This document shows, piece by piece, positions 1-8,362 of a DNA stretch of 32,185 nucleotides; the stretch's first letter is position 1; the number at the start of each line of letters is the position of its first letter. The notes below the pieces were generated by a model that had not been told where the DNA came from, searched no databases, and saw only the letters and a program-made list of their open reading frames with translations. Source of the stretch: an uncultured Flavobacteriaceae bacterium (GTDB lineage Bacteria > Bacteroidota > Bacteroidia > Flavobacteriales > Flavobacteriaceae); NCBI GenBank assembly GCA_913043275.1, contig CAJWLL010000026.1, forward strand, positions 1 through 32,185, given 5' to 3'. The position numbers were made by a program, and so were the translations under genes.

Positions 1-34
1 TGTATATTATCTTCAAAACAATTTATTTTGAAGT

Positions 35-706
35 ATGAAAAAAGGTATTTCTTGCAAAAATATTTTTAAAAGTTATGGTGATTTAAGTGTCCTTAAAGGG
101 ATTGATATAAAAATAGATCCTGGGGAGATTGTTGCTATAGTAGGCCCCTCTGGTGCAGGAAAAACAACCCTATTACAAATATTAGGAACCCTAGATTCTG
201 CTGATCTCAATATAAAAACTCAAATAGAAATTGAAGGTATAGATTTACAAAAAATGGCTCCAGCTCAAATGGCTGAATTCAGAAACAGTTATTTGGGTTT
301 TATATTTCAATTTCACGAACTCCTACCAGAATTCACAGCTCTTGAAAATGTATGTATACCTGGTTGGATAGGAAAAAATGATCCTCGAAAACTAAAAGAA
401 AAAGCCAAAGGATTATTAGGTCAAATGGGGCTTGCCGATCGAATCCACCACAAACCTCAAGAATTATCAGGCGGAGAGCAACAACGTGTTGCAGTTGCAC
501 GTGCCTTAATTAATGATCCCAAGGTTGTTTTTGCTGATGAGCCAAGTGGTAATCTCGACTCTCAAAATTCTACCTCCTTACATGAAATCTTTTTTAAACT
601 CAGAGATCAAATGGGTTGTACTTTTGTAATTGTGACGCATAATGATAAATTAGCAAACATGGCTGATAGAAAAATTACACTAAAGGATGGTAATATCATT
701 CCATGA
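35..706 (+). CDS. lolD: LolD-like lipoprotein-releasing ABC transporter ATPase
   Basis: This is an ATP-binding subunit of the MacB/LolD class, which drives release of outer-membrane lipoproteins from the inner membrane together with LolC/E-type permeases. Visible motifs are Walker A at residues 37-45 (GPSGAGKTT), a Q-loop in the run [13 protein letters not shown], the ABC signature LSGGEQQR at 144-151, Walker B VVFADEP at 164-170 and the switch histidine H202. The length of 223 aa is normal. The wording around the Q-loop ([14 protein letters not shown]) is characteristic of the Bacteroidota LolD group. No permease gene is present in the window. The last four bases overlap the next gene (ATGA), so the two are probably co-translated. 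The family is certain; the LolD assignment, rather than another exporter ATPase, is likely. Confidence 0.85.
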   Translation: MKKGISCKNIFKSYGDLSVLKGIDIKIDPGEIVAIVGPSGAGKTTLLQILGTLDSADLNIKTQIEIEGIDLQKMAPAQMAEFRNSYLGFIFQFHELLPEFTALENVCIPGWIGKNDPRKLKEKAKGLLGQMGLADRIHHKPQELSGGEQQRVAVARALINDPKVVFADEPSGNLDSQNSTSLHEIFFKLRDQMGCTFVIVTHNDKLANMADRKITLKDGNIIP

Positions 707-1461
707 GTCCAAAAGAACTGCAATCTTTTCTCGATTTCAAAGCCCAACAATATGAATCAACAGCATTCATAGCGCATGACCCAATTCAAGTTCCACATCA
801 ATTTTCAAAAAAAAAGGATATAGAAATTGCTGCTTTTCTCAGTTCGACTATAGCCTGGGGAAACAGGCTCAGTATTATAAAAAGTGCTCAAAAGATGATG
901 GATATGATGGATCTATCCCCCCATGATTTTATCCTTAATCATCAAGAAAAAGACTTAGAAAATCTTAAAGGATTTGTGCATCGAACATTTAATGAACAAG
1001 ACTTGATGCTTTTTGTAAAAGCATTGAAAAATATTTATACAAACCACAATGGATTGGAAAGCCTTTTTTCTTCAAATAAAATCAGCCTTCAAGATCGCAT
1101 TCATGAATTCAAAAAAACTTTTTTTGAAATAGATCACTTCCCAAGAACACAAAAACATGTATCTGATCCCAAAAAAGGATCCGCTGCCAAAAGAATAAAT
1201 ATGTTTTTAAGGTGGATGGTGAGATCCAGCGAAAAAGAGGTTGATTTTGGGATTTGGAAAGACATCTCAACATCTGAATTATCTCTCCCGTTGGATGTTC
1301 ATACTGGAAATATAGCTCGAAAACTGGGTCTTTTGAAAAGAAGACAGAACGATGCTAAAGCTCTATTGGAACTAGATACTGTGCTCAGAAATTTTGATCA
1401 AAAAGACCCTGTAAAATATGACTTTGCGCTCTTTGGGTTGGGGGCCTTTGAGAAATTCTAA
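703..1461 (+). CDS. TIGR02757 (DUF2400) family protein
   Basis: This 252-aa protein belongs to a family that is common in Bacteroidota and has no established biochemical role. Recognisable family blocks are an N-terminal FLSSTIAWGNR segment, the block KRINMFLRWMVR at residues 163-174, and the C-terminal PLDVHTGNIARKLGLL and DPVKYDFALFGLG blocks. There is no signal peptide or membrane segment, so it is probably cytoplasmic. The ATG lies inside the stop codon of the preceding ABC ATPase gene (four-base overlap), which suggests translational coupling. Family membership is confident; function is unknown. Confidence 0.85.
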   Translation: MSPKELQSFLDFKAQQYESTAFIAHDPIQVPHQFSKKKDIEIAAFLSSTIAWGNRLSIIKSAQKMMDMMDLSPHDFILNHQEKDLENLKGFVHRTFNEQDLMLFVKALKNIYTNHNGLESLFSSNKISLQDRIHEFKKTFFEIDHFPRTQKHVSDPKKGSAAKRINMFLRWMVRSSEKEVDFGIWKDISTSELSLPLDVHTGNIARKLGLLKRRQNDAKALLELDTVLRNFDQKDPVKYDFALFGLGAFEKF

Positions 1462-1505
1462 AATATTAAAGGTCTAATATAAACTCTTTTTTACTCTTGA
1501 TTTTA

Positions 1506-1513
1506 TATTTTTG
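1506..1513 (+). promoter_or_regulatory. Candidate -7 box upstream of the dihydroorotase-like gene
   Basis: TATTTTTG matches the Bacteroidota -7 consensus TAnnTTTG exactly and ends 18 bases before the ATG at 1532. No clear TTG element is seen 17-23 bases further upstream, so this is only a candidate promoter. The preceding gene ends 70 bases before the ATG, so a separate promoter is plausible. Confidence 0.4.
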
Positions 1514-1531
1514 TAGTATTGTAATTTCTTA

Positions 1532-2788
1532 ATGAAGATACTTCTAAAAAATGCCACAGTATTAAATCCTCAAAGTTCCCATCATTCTTCCCGTCGAGAC
1601 ATTCTCATTTCAGCAGGTATAATCGTCCAAATTTCCGAAACTATAAAAGCTGATAAAGAAACTAAAGTATACACATTTGAAAATCTTCATGTTTCTTGCG
1701 GTTGGTTTGACAGCGGTGTTTCTTTTGGCGAACCAGGATACGAAGAAAGAGAAACCCTTTCTAATGGCTTGGAAGTGGCAGCAAGATCCGGTTTTACTAA
1801 GATATTACTAAATTCAAACACCTACCCCGTTCCTGACTCTAAATCGATCATTGGACATTTGATCAAAATGGCCAGAGGATCAACCACATCACTCTATCCT
1901 TTAGGAGCCCTAACAGTTGAATCCAAAGGAGAGCAAATGGCTTCGCTTTATGATATGTTCACAGAGGGAGCAATAGCTTTTGGTGATCATAAAAGCCCGA
2001 TTCAAAAAGCAAACCTGCTTAAAATAGCGCTGCAATATTGTCAAAGTTTTGAAGGAATAGTGATCTCTCACCCTATAAATAAAGAACTTGCAGGTAAAGG
2101 AGTTATGCACGAGGGGATTACCAGTACCCGAATAGGCATGAAAGGAATTCCTTCAATGGCTGAATCGGTTCAAATTGCAAGAGATCTTGAAATTTTAAAA
2201 TATGCTGGAGGAAAACTTCATATATCCAATATCAGTACAGAGGCAGGAGTTGATTTGATTAGAAAATCCAAAAAAGATGGACTAAACCTCAGTTGCAGTG
2301 TTGGGCTACCACAGTTGATCTTTGATGAGGTTGAACTGGAAAGTTTTGACCCAAATTTCAAAGTATACCCACCCATTCGATCTAAAACAGATCAACAAGC
2401 CCTCAGGGCTGGATTATTGGAAGGCACCATTGATATGATAAGCAGCATGCACGAGCCAATTAATATTGAATATAAAAAGTTGGAGTTTGAAAATGCACTT
2501 CCCGGTTGTTTAGGACTAGAAAGCTGCTTTGGTATTCTGAACAAAGTTTTCCCACTGGATAAAGTCTTGAGTTTCCTAACTCGTGGGGTAAAGTGTTTTG
2601 GAATACCTGAATCTAATATTGATGTTGGAGCAGGTGCAGATTTAACCCTTTTCAACCCTGAAAAATCATATAGCTATAATGAGAAAGATTTAAAATCTAC
2701 ATCAAAGAACAGTCCCTATCTTGGATTAAAACTCCAAGGCAAAGTTTTGGGTAGTTTTAACAATGGGAGACTTACGCTAAATGATTAA
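1532..2788 (+). CDS. pyrC: Dihydroorotase-like amidohydrolase with degenerate metal site
   Basis: This 418-aa protein of the dihydroorotase/amidohydrolase fold is the homologue usually labelled PyrC in Flavobacteriia. Real dihydroorotases close carbamoyl-aspartate to dihydroorotate in pyrimidine synthesis. The fold and family blocks are present: the first block GWFDSGVSFGEPGYEERE, GKLHISNIST, the TIDMI block, and a C-terminal GAGADLTLF strand. The zinc ligands, however, are missing. The usual HxH of the first block reads GVS, the His of the HIxH block is Asn, and the Asp of the usual DH(A/N)P block is Met (SSMHEP). By this reading the chain is either a non-catalytic DHOase homologue, as known for PyrC' partners of aspartate transcarbamoylase, or a repurposed amidohydrolase. 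The esterase gene starts 6 bases after its stop. Confidence 0.75.
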   Translation: MKILLKNATVLNPQSSHHSSRRDILISAGIIVQISETIKADKETKVYTFENLHVSCGWFDSGVSFGEPGYEERETLSNGLEVAARSGFTKILLNSNTYPVPDSKSIIGHLIKMARGSTTSLYPLGALTVESKGEQMASLYDMFTEGAIAFGDHKSPIQKANLLKIALQYCQSFEGIVISHPINKELAGKGVMHEGITSTRIGMKGIPSMAESVQIARDLEILKYAGGKLHISNISTEAGVDLIRKSKKDGLNLSCSVGLPQLIFDEVELESFDPNFKVYPPIRSKTDQQALRAGLLEGTIDMISSMHEPINIEYKKLEFENALPGCLGLESCFGILNKVFPLDKVLSFLTRGVKCFGIPESNIDVGAGADLTLFNPEKSYSYNEKDLKSTSKNSPYLGLKLQGKVLGSFNNGRLTLND

Positions 2789-2794
2789 TTAGTC

Positions 2795-3436
2795 ATGTTA
2801 TCATTTAAAGTCAGAAAAGCAACCACAGGAAATGCTCCTCATCCTTGCATCATGCTTTTACATGGTTATGGAAGTAATGCCGATGATCTTTTTTCTTTTT
2901 CAGACTATTTAGCAAATCATTTTACAATTATTTCACTCGAAGCCCCACTGGAAACTCCCTTCGGAGGGAAAGCCTGGTATTCAATTCATTTTGATGCGGC
3001 ACAAGACAAATGGTCTGATATCGAGGAGGCTAAAAAATCCCTAGCCTACATCTCTCAGCAATTGGAATATTTCATAAAAGAATATAATTTGAATTCTAAA
3101 GACATCTGTTTAATGGGTTTTAGCCAAGGAGCCATACTTAGTTGGTCACTTTTGTTAGATCAGCCCGATCAATTCAGAAGAGCTATTTGTATGAGTGGAT
3201 ATATCAATACTAAACTTTTGGAAAAACCCTTAAATGAATACCAAAATATTTTGGCTTATGCTTCCCATGGCACCAACGACCCAACGATTCCTTATAATTG
3301 GGCAGACTCAAGTATAAAACATCTGAGAGCGAATAACACCAATATAATTTTTAACTCGTACCCTGATGAACACAATGTATCCCAAGAAAACTTTAGAGAT
3401 TTGTTGGAATGGTTATCAAAAACTAATCTGGATTAG
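2795..3436 (+). CDS. Alpha/beta hydrolase, phospholipase/carboxylesterase family
   Basis: This is a 213-aa cytoplasmic serine esterase of the phospholipase/carboxylesterase (acyl-thioesterase-like) family. The N-terminal LLHGYGSN supplies the oxyanion loop. The nucleophile elbow GFSQGA has its serine at residue 110, and the probable triad partners are D162 (in GTNDPTIPY) and H193 (in DEHNVS). The length fits the small single-domain members. It begins 6 bases after the dihydroorotase-like gene and is probably in the same transcript. Its 3' end overlaps the convergent minus-strand gene by 14 bases. The natural substrate cannot be read from the sequence. Confidence 0.85.
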   Translation: MLSFKVRKATTGNAPHPCIMLLHGYGSNADDLFSFSDYLANHFTIISLEAPLETPFGGKAWYSIHFDAAQDKWSDIEEAKKSLAYISQQLEYFIKEYNLNSKDICLMGFSQGAILSWSLLLDQPDQFRRAICMSGYINTKLLEKPLNEYQNILAYASHGTNDPTIPYNWADSSIKHLRANNTNIIFNSYPDEHNVSQENFRDLLEWLSKTNLD

Positions 3437-3917
3437 GGTATAAAAAATGCTCTTTCAATTCAAAATTGAGTCCATTATTTTTGTCTATTTTATAGGTCAA
3501 AAATATTTCTCCCCAATGGGTCCCATCCGAAAAATCAGCTATAATCCAATTGTGGTTTAGCACCTTTACTTTGTTAATTAGAAAAGTACGTCCCATAGAA
3601 GCATATGGTATCAAGTTGTTATTCTCACGCAACAAATTTGTTTCATAAAGCTGGTCCTTAACATGACTGGCAATATTTTCAATAATTAAGTTTTCAAAAT
3701 ACCGTAAGGCATATTCATTTCCTTCTAAATCAAAGTCATTTTGTTCATCCAATCTAAGCTGAAGTCTAAATATAGAGTCTTTTAATTTTTCATTATGTTC
3801 TTTTGAATAGGTCCATTTTTCCATCAAATCATCAAAAACCTTTTTGGAATTGATCATTTGAAAAACAAGGATCAAAGTTGTAAAAACAAACAGATAAAGG
3901 ATAAGATGTTTTTTCAT
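3423..3917 (-). CDS. Conserved membrane-anchored protein of unknown function
   Basis: This is a 164-aa protein with an N-terminal hydrophobic anchor (about residues 6-22), then a charged, probably coiled-coil stretch (about 25-62). A compact C-terminal domain follows, containing HNWIIADFSDGTHWGE and the terminal LYPNPD. It resembles a small protein that is common in Flavobacteriia and often loosely labelled 'hydrolase', but I see no hydrolase catalytic motif. It lies 20 bases downstream of the polysaccharide lyase gene on the same strand and could be read through from it. Its last 14 bases overlap the convergent esterase gene. It is probably a core-genome gene against which the accessory block sits. 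Confidence 0.7.
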   Translation of the reverse strand: MKKHLILYLFVFTTLILVFQMINSKKVFDDLMEKWTYSKEHNEKLKDSIFRLQLRLDEQNDFDLEGNEYALRYFENLIIENIASHVKDQLYETNLLRENNNLIPYASMGRTFLINKVKVLNHNWIIADFSDGTHWGEIFLTYKIDKNNGLNFELKEHFLYPNPD

Positions 3918-3937
3918 TTAAATCAATTAAAAATGAC

Positions 3938-6220
3938 TTATTTAATCACAACAGATTTGCCTGAATAACTTCCTTGAGGTAAATTTATTGTAATTTCTGA
4001 GAGGCCCTCTTCAGAAATCCATCTGGAATCAAAACTCTCCCCACCTTTTTCAAACTTTTTAGATACCTTAAGAAGAAGTAAGCTTAATTCCCTGTTAGGA
4101 TCACTAATAGTAATACTATCAATCTGTTCATTTTGATTCATTTTTATCATCAAAATACAGGGAGCGGTAGCTTGAATCTTAAAAGCCTCCCCTACAAGTA
4201 ACTGAGCTGCTTTATAAAAAACGGCTTGGATAAGGTTCAGGCTAGTATTATGAACCGCTTGTAAATAAGGAGTATTAGATAGTATTTCTATAGGATTAAG
4301 TTCTTGCTTATTTTTCAATTCAAGTAAATCAGTATTTGGTCTTACGATGTATTCATAGGTCTCATTATCAGGTGACTCACCATGATTGATCCAAGCTTTA
4401 AACACATCTTTAACGATGATTTCTTTAGAAGAATCTATCTGCTTACTGATTCTCCACCAAGAACCTTTTTCTAAATCATTCATTACAGAAACATCTTGAG
4501 GTTTGGGTAAAAAGTAAGCGATTTTATCGTGGTGAATCCAATCAACATCCTGATACATTTGTGTCCCCCTATCGAGTTTTCGATGCTTGCCTTTAGATGA
4601 AATACTAACCTTTCCGTTAAGTAGGCATTGGTTTAAAGTGGTGTTTACCTCATTTTTGGATTTCGAAGAAATACCTGAACCTAAACAAACGTATTGCTCG
4701 TCGAAGAAAAACCATGCTTTTCTGGCCACCAATGGATCGTGAATGCTTTTAAAATCAAACCCTACTACACCATAGTGTCCATCAGTGGTAGCACCGACAA
4801 AATCGGTCAATCCCAATTTCTTGATTTGATTGTGATGCGGCAATTCTTTTTTTTGAACTACAGTCGTTCCGGTAATTCTTTGATAATCCAAAACTGGAGA
4901 AATATCGTCATATTCATTACCTTGGATGTAAATATGATTGGCTCCGTCTCCCCTGTGGTGGTTTAACAATCCCTGACTGTTATAAGGACTTTCCATATTC
5001 ATATTTCGCGAGGAATAAAGCCTGACAGAGGAATAAAAATCAGGTCTTTGAAAAGCAAAATGCTCACTGTTCCAATAGAAAGTGGCGTGTGAAATTGGGG
5101 ATTCTAAGGCTTCACCAGATCTCAATCCAATGATTTCGTTCATTTCCTCATTCCTGTAATCGGTAAGTGCAATAATTTTATGAGGTATTTCATTATCAAA
5201 GGCTTTTGTAGTTCCAGGTCTGGATATACTCCTGTTTTTGGCCCCATAGTCAGGTTTGACACCATAAACTGAATTTTTACAAATACCGTCCAAATAATAG
5301 TCAACCAAAATTTTTGTTTTTTCTGTCGAAAAGGCATATTCGGTATTTCTTACATGGTATGCCCATTCAACAAATGCCATTGCCCAACCAAGACCATAAG
5401 ACAGTATATTGTTGACTCCATCAGTTCTATGGTGAAAACTGTAGTCGTATTTCAATCCCCTTCCATTGGCTTTTAAAAACTCGTTAAAACCTCCTGTATC
5501 GGATTTAGAAAAGGTATAACCAAATTCTCCTCCAATCCAGTCTACAAACTTGATTTCATTTTCGATAATTTTTATAATGAATTCAAATTGAGTTTGATGG
5601 CCCAAAAAAAGTTGGTTTTTGGCAGCAATAGAACATACTTTGATTCGATCGCCCCCAGGCCGTGAGCCACCTTTGTTGATGTTGGCTCGATTTATGATCT
5701 CTTGAGATTTTGTTATCAACTCTTGAGGGATCTCCTCCCCAATAACCAGCATCAATTCGACCATACTGCGCGGTGTCCCAATTTGATTATTCCACCAATT
5801 ATCCCCAAAAAAATCATTCTCACACCAAAACTTCAAGGCATCTATGATTTTTTTGCATAGGTTTTTGTCCAAATGATATTTTGAAGCCGAAGATTTATAA
5901 GCAACTGCCATTCTGACAAGATTACTGAGGTGAATTCTATTGTCAAATCCTTCTCTAGATACATCGCTATAGTTAATATAGGGCCACTTTTCTCCGTCAA
6001 AATCAGAAAGAATCGTTTTGATTGTCTGGTCAAAATCTTCTGATGTAGCGTTTGAAGAAGTGCTCAAATGGTCATTGATGATGCTGTGATATATCCTAGA
6101 CTTTATAATCTCTATGCTATTTTCTTGAGCATTTAAATTTATTAAAACAAGAAGAAAGAGCAGTATGGTCAATTTTACATGCCAACAACAGTCAAAATGT
6201 ATTTCCTTTAATATCTTCAT
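3938..6220 (-). CDS. Polysaccharide lyase family 8 (chondroitin/hyaluronan-type lyase)
   Basis: This is a secreted or periplasmic lyase of 760 aa. Family 8 enzymes cleave uronic-acid polysaccharides such as chondroitin, hyaluronan or xanthan by beta-elimination. A signal peptide covers residues 1-31 (hydrophobic core LTILLFLLVLINLNA, probable cut before QEN). The alpha-toroid carries NWWNNQIGTPR at 141-151 and the catalytic His/Tyr block with H263/H264 and Y275. These are followed by KNRSISRPG (probable catalytic Arg) and NHHRGDGAN in the super-sandwich domain, and a short C-terminal domain ends in GKSVVIK. There is no type IX secretion C-terminal domain, so it is more likely periplasmic. It lies 41 bases after the cytochrome gene, in the same direction. 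The exact polysaccharide is uncertain; a chondroitin AC-like substrate is my best guess. Confidence 0.9.
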   Translation of the reverse strand: MKILKEIHFDCCWHVKLTILLFLLVLINLNAQENSIEIIKSRIYHSIINDHLSTSSNATSEDFDQTIKTILSDFDGEKWPYINYSDVSREGFDNRIHLSNLVRMAVAYKSSASKYHLDKNLCKKIIDALKFWCENDFFGDNWWNNQIGTPRSMVELMLVIGEEIPQELITKSQEIINRANINKGGSRPGGDRIKVCSIAAKNQLFLGHQTQFEFIIKIIENEIKFVDWIGGEFGYTFSKSDTGGFNEFLKANGRGLKYDYSFHHRTDGVNNILSYGLGWAMAFVEWAYHVRNTEYAFSTEKTKILVDYYLDGICKNSVYGVKPDYGAKNRSISRPGTTKAFDNEIPHKIIALTDYRNEEMNEIIGLRSGEALESPISHATFYWNSEHFAFQRPDFYSSVRLYSSRNMNMESPYNSQGLLNHHRGDGANHIYIQGNEYDDISPVLDYQRITGTTVVQKKELPHHNQIKKLGLTDFVGATTDGHYGVVGFDFKSIHDPLVARKAWFFFDEQYVCLGSGISSKSKNEVNTTLNQCLLNGKVSISSKGKHRKLDRGTQMYQDVDWIHHDKIAYFLPKPQDVSVMNDLEKGSWWRISKQIDSSKEIIVKDVFKAWINHGESPDNETYEYIVRPNTDLLELKNKQELNPIEILSNTPYLQAVHNTSLNLIQAVFYKAAQLLVGEAFKIQATAPCILMIKMNQNEQIDSITISDPNRELSLLLLKVSKKFEKGGESFDSRWISEEGLSEITINLPQGSYSGKSVVIK

Positions 6221-6261
6221 TTATTTTTGAGAATAGATATGAATATTTATGGGTTATGGAC

Positions 6262-8358
6262 TTACCAAAAAATCAATTCATCGATAAATATCCAAGAATT
6301 CTTTTTTTTCCATTTTTTATAGACCGGAGCATCAGGAAATTTCATGTGGTTTATCGCCCGTATCTTTACATCATTGTATCCCTTTAAGTCAACGGCTAGC
6401 GTAAAGTCCTTAAAATAAGATATTCTTTCGTCGGGTTCATGTTGGACCGGTATAGACAAATTATTGAGTAATTCGTATTTTCCAATTGGTGATTTACCGT
6501 AAACCTCAATTTTTTTTGGATAAACAGTACTCATGTCCAGATTTTCCAGCATACTCAAAGTGACATAATTGATTTTTTCAGCTTCCTTGAGTTTTACCTC
6601 AATTTCTAAATCCTCTTTCTTTACTCCCAGCCACGTTTTGGCATCTTCAATACTGGTTCCCCTATAAACCCTTTCCCCTTTTTTCCCGTCAAATATAACC
6701 GCCTGATTGTTATTAAAAGTAAAATTGACATGATGACTGATGGAAAATTCATTATCCAAGTTGTTATTAACCTTATGGTCGGTAATATGATTGTTGTTTT
6801 TAAAAATCATTTGTTCAAACAGATCACTGTCTTTCCAGCCAACTTTAATCGACTTTGCCCTTAACATTTTGGAATCAATCAACTTAATAGGGTCGTCATA
6901 AACAGGGGCACTTTCGTCAGGCTCACTTCCATCCAAAGTATAGTGGATGTTGATATTTTTAACCTGTGGTTCCTCAAATACGATACTGATAGTATCACTA
7001 AAGATGACATTCTTATTTAGGATATAAGGGGGACTAAGGCTCAACTTCTCCGAAAATAAATCCGAGGTACCAAAATGAATCAATGAGGGAGTTATGGAAG
7101 CCAATTGTTTTTCTTGATTTCTGTCAATTGCAGTATTCCATGCATAAATAGTTTTTGGAGGATTCAGTTGAAGCAAGTTTTGCACCCCTTGATGTGTTAC
7201 CCTGGTGTTGCAGAGGTTTAATACTTCCAAGGCTAATTTTTCCAGGGAATTCAATGCATCATCACTGATTTTGGTTTGATCTAATCGCAAAACTTTAAGG
7301 CGCGTAAATTCCCTTAAAACAAAAGCCATTTCATCATCAAAATTGGTATTGCTCAGATCCAATTCGAGTAGTTGATTTTTGACCTTAACCAACGTTTTCA
7401 AATGCTCCCCAGTCAATTGAGGCTTCATGAACTTTACCTTCAGGAGATTGTCGTTCAAGGCGTTGGGTTTGATTCTAAAACCTGTGGCCAACAGCTTTGC
7501 CAAATCGCTTCCTCCGGCTGCTTTCACCTGTTCATCTAACCCCCAAAAGGCCATTACATTGGCCTTTAAGGAATCCTTATCGGCCCAACCCATTGCCCCC
7601 TCTTTAAGATATGCTCCAGATGTCGCCCAGTGGGTCAAAAGCCATTTTTCTTTTTCGGTCAGTTGGGACTTGTTTTTAGGAGGCATGTGCAAGTCGTCTT
7701 CCATGGGCAGACTTATATATTTGACCAAACGTCCTTCTTGAGGATTTTGCGGATCGAACAGACTTCCACTTTCTCCTCCTTTCAAAACCAAATCATAGCG
7801 ATCCAAACGCAATTCATTTTTGCTTTTGTTGGCATTATGACAACTGATGCATTTGTCTTCAAAAATCACGTGAACCACCTCTTTGTAATAATCGACACTG
7901 TCTTTTTGTACTACTAATTTGATATCTTCAAATAAATTGGCTGTAGAGAGATAATCCTCCCCATGAGTGATTTGTCCCCCTTTATGTCCCGCAACCATTA
8001 ATGCGATTAAGGTCAATATATATGAACCAAAGAAAAGGGTTTCTTTGCCCTTCATTCGATGTAAAAAACACAAACTGAAACTCATTATTAAAGTTACGAT
8101 ACCCGCCCAAAAATGGAATTTAAGGGTGTTAAAATCATAAGCTTCGTCCAAAGAAAGCAAATAACCCAATAGACTGGCCATGAATGCTCCGGCAAAAGAA
8201 AAGTCAACGCCTATACGAATGGCCTTTTCAAGAGTCACCTTTTGAAGCTTTGAAATGAGCACCAACAAAAAAGTCATCAATAAAGACCCTATGGGCAGGT
8301 GAAGCACCAAAGGGTGAAATTTACCTATATATTTTAATATTTCTAAACTATAATCCAC
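6262..8358 (-). CDS. Membrane cytochrome c with DUF2231-like, LRR and chitobiase-like domains
   Basis: This is a 698-aa mosaic protein. Four membrane helices lie within residues 15-125 and resemble a DUF2231 domain (FHPLVLHLPIG), with histidines at 15, 20, 82, 125 and 132. A planctomycete-type cytochrome c domain follows, with heme site CISCH at 170-174 and a probable axial Met in HMPPK (M225). Next come leucine-rich repeats (about 330-410, LLELDLSNTNF), and a chitobiase/FN3-like domain (YTLDGSEPDESAPVY, about 473-487). A C-terminal discoidin-like beta domain ends in FIDELIFW. The start is GTG, four bases after the DUF1501 stop. The large C-terminal part probably faces the periplasm. Function is unknown; the context suggests electron transfer coupled to work on a carbohydrate or glycoconjugate. 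Confidence 0.8.
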   Translation of the reverse strand: MDYSLEILKYIGKFHPLVLHLPIGSLLMTFLLVLISKLQKVTLEKAIRIGVDFSFAGAFMASLLGYLLSLDEAYDFNTLKFHFWAGIVTLIMSFSLCFLHRMKGKETLFFGSYILTLIALMVAGHKGGQITHGEDYLSTANLFEDIKLVVQKDSVDYYKEVVHVIFEDKCISCHNANKSKNELRLDRYDLVLKGGESGSLFDPQNPQEGRLVKYISLPMEDDLHMPPKNKSQLTEKEKWLLTHWATSGAYLKEGAMGWADKDSLKANVMAFWGLDEQVKAAGGSDLAKLLATGFRIKPNALNDNLLKVKFMKPQLTGEHLKTLVKVKNQLLELDLSNTNFDDEMAFVLREFTRLKVLRLDQTKISDDALNSLEKLALEVLNLCNTRVTHQGVQNLLQLNPPKTIYAWNTAIDRNQEKQLASITPSLIHFGTSDLFSEKLSLSPPYILNKNVIFSDTISIVFEEPQVKNINIHYTLDGSEPDESAPVYDDPIKLIDSKMLRAKSIKVGWKDSDLFEQMIFKNNNHITDHKVNNNLDNEFSISHHVNFTFNNNQAVIFDGKKGERVYRGTSIEDAKTWLGVKKEDLEIEVKLKEAEKINYVTLSMLENLDMSTVYPKKIEVYGKSPIGKYELLNNLSIPVQHEPDERISYFKDFTLAVDLKGYNDVKIRAINHMKFPDAPVYKKWKKKNSWIFIDELIFW

Positions 8359-8362
8359 CAGG

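Noticed and set aside
35-706. The first ABC ATPase as GldA, partner of GldF and GldG
   Set aside because: Its Q-loop block and signature match the LolD/MacB group, and it is 26 kb from gldF in a different gene run.
3938-6220. A classic polysaccharide utilisation locus around the PL8 lyase
   Set aside because: There is no SusC, SusD, sulfatase, unsaturated glucuronyl hydrolase or hybrid two-component regulator in the window.
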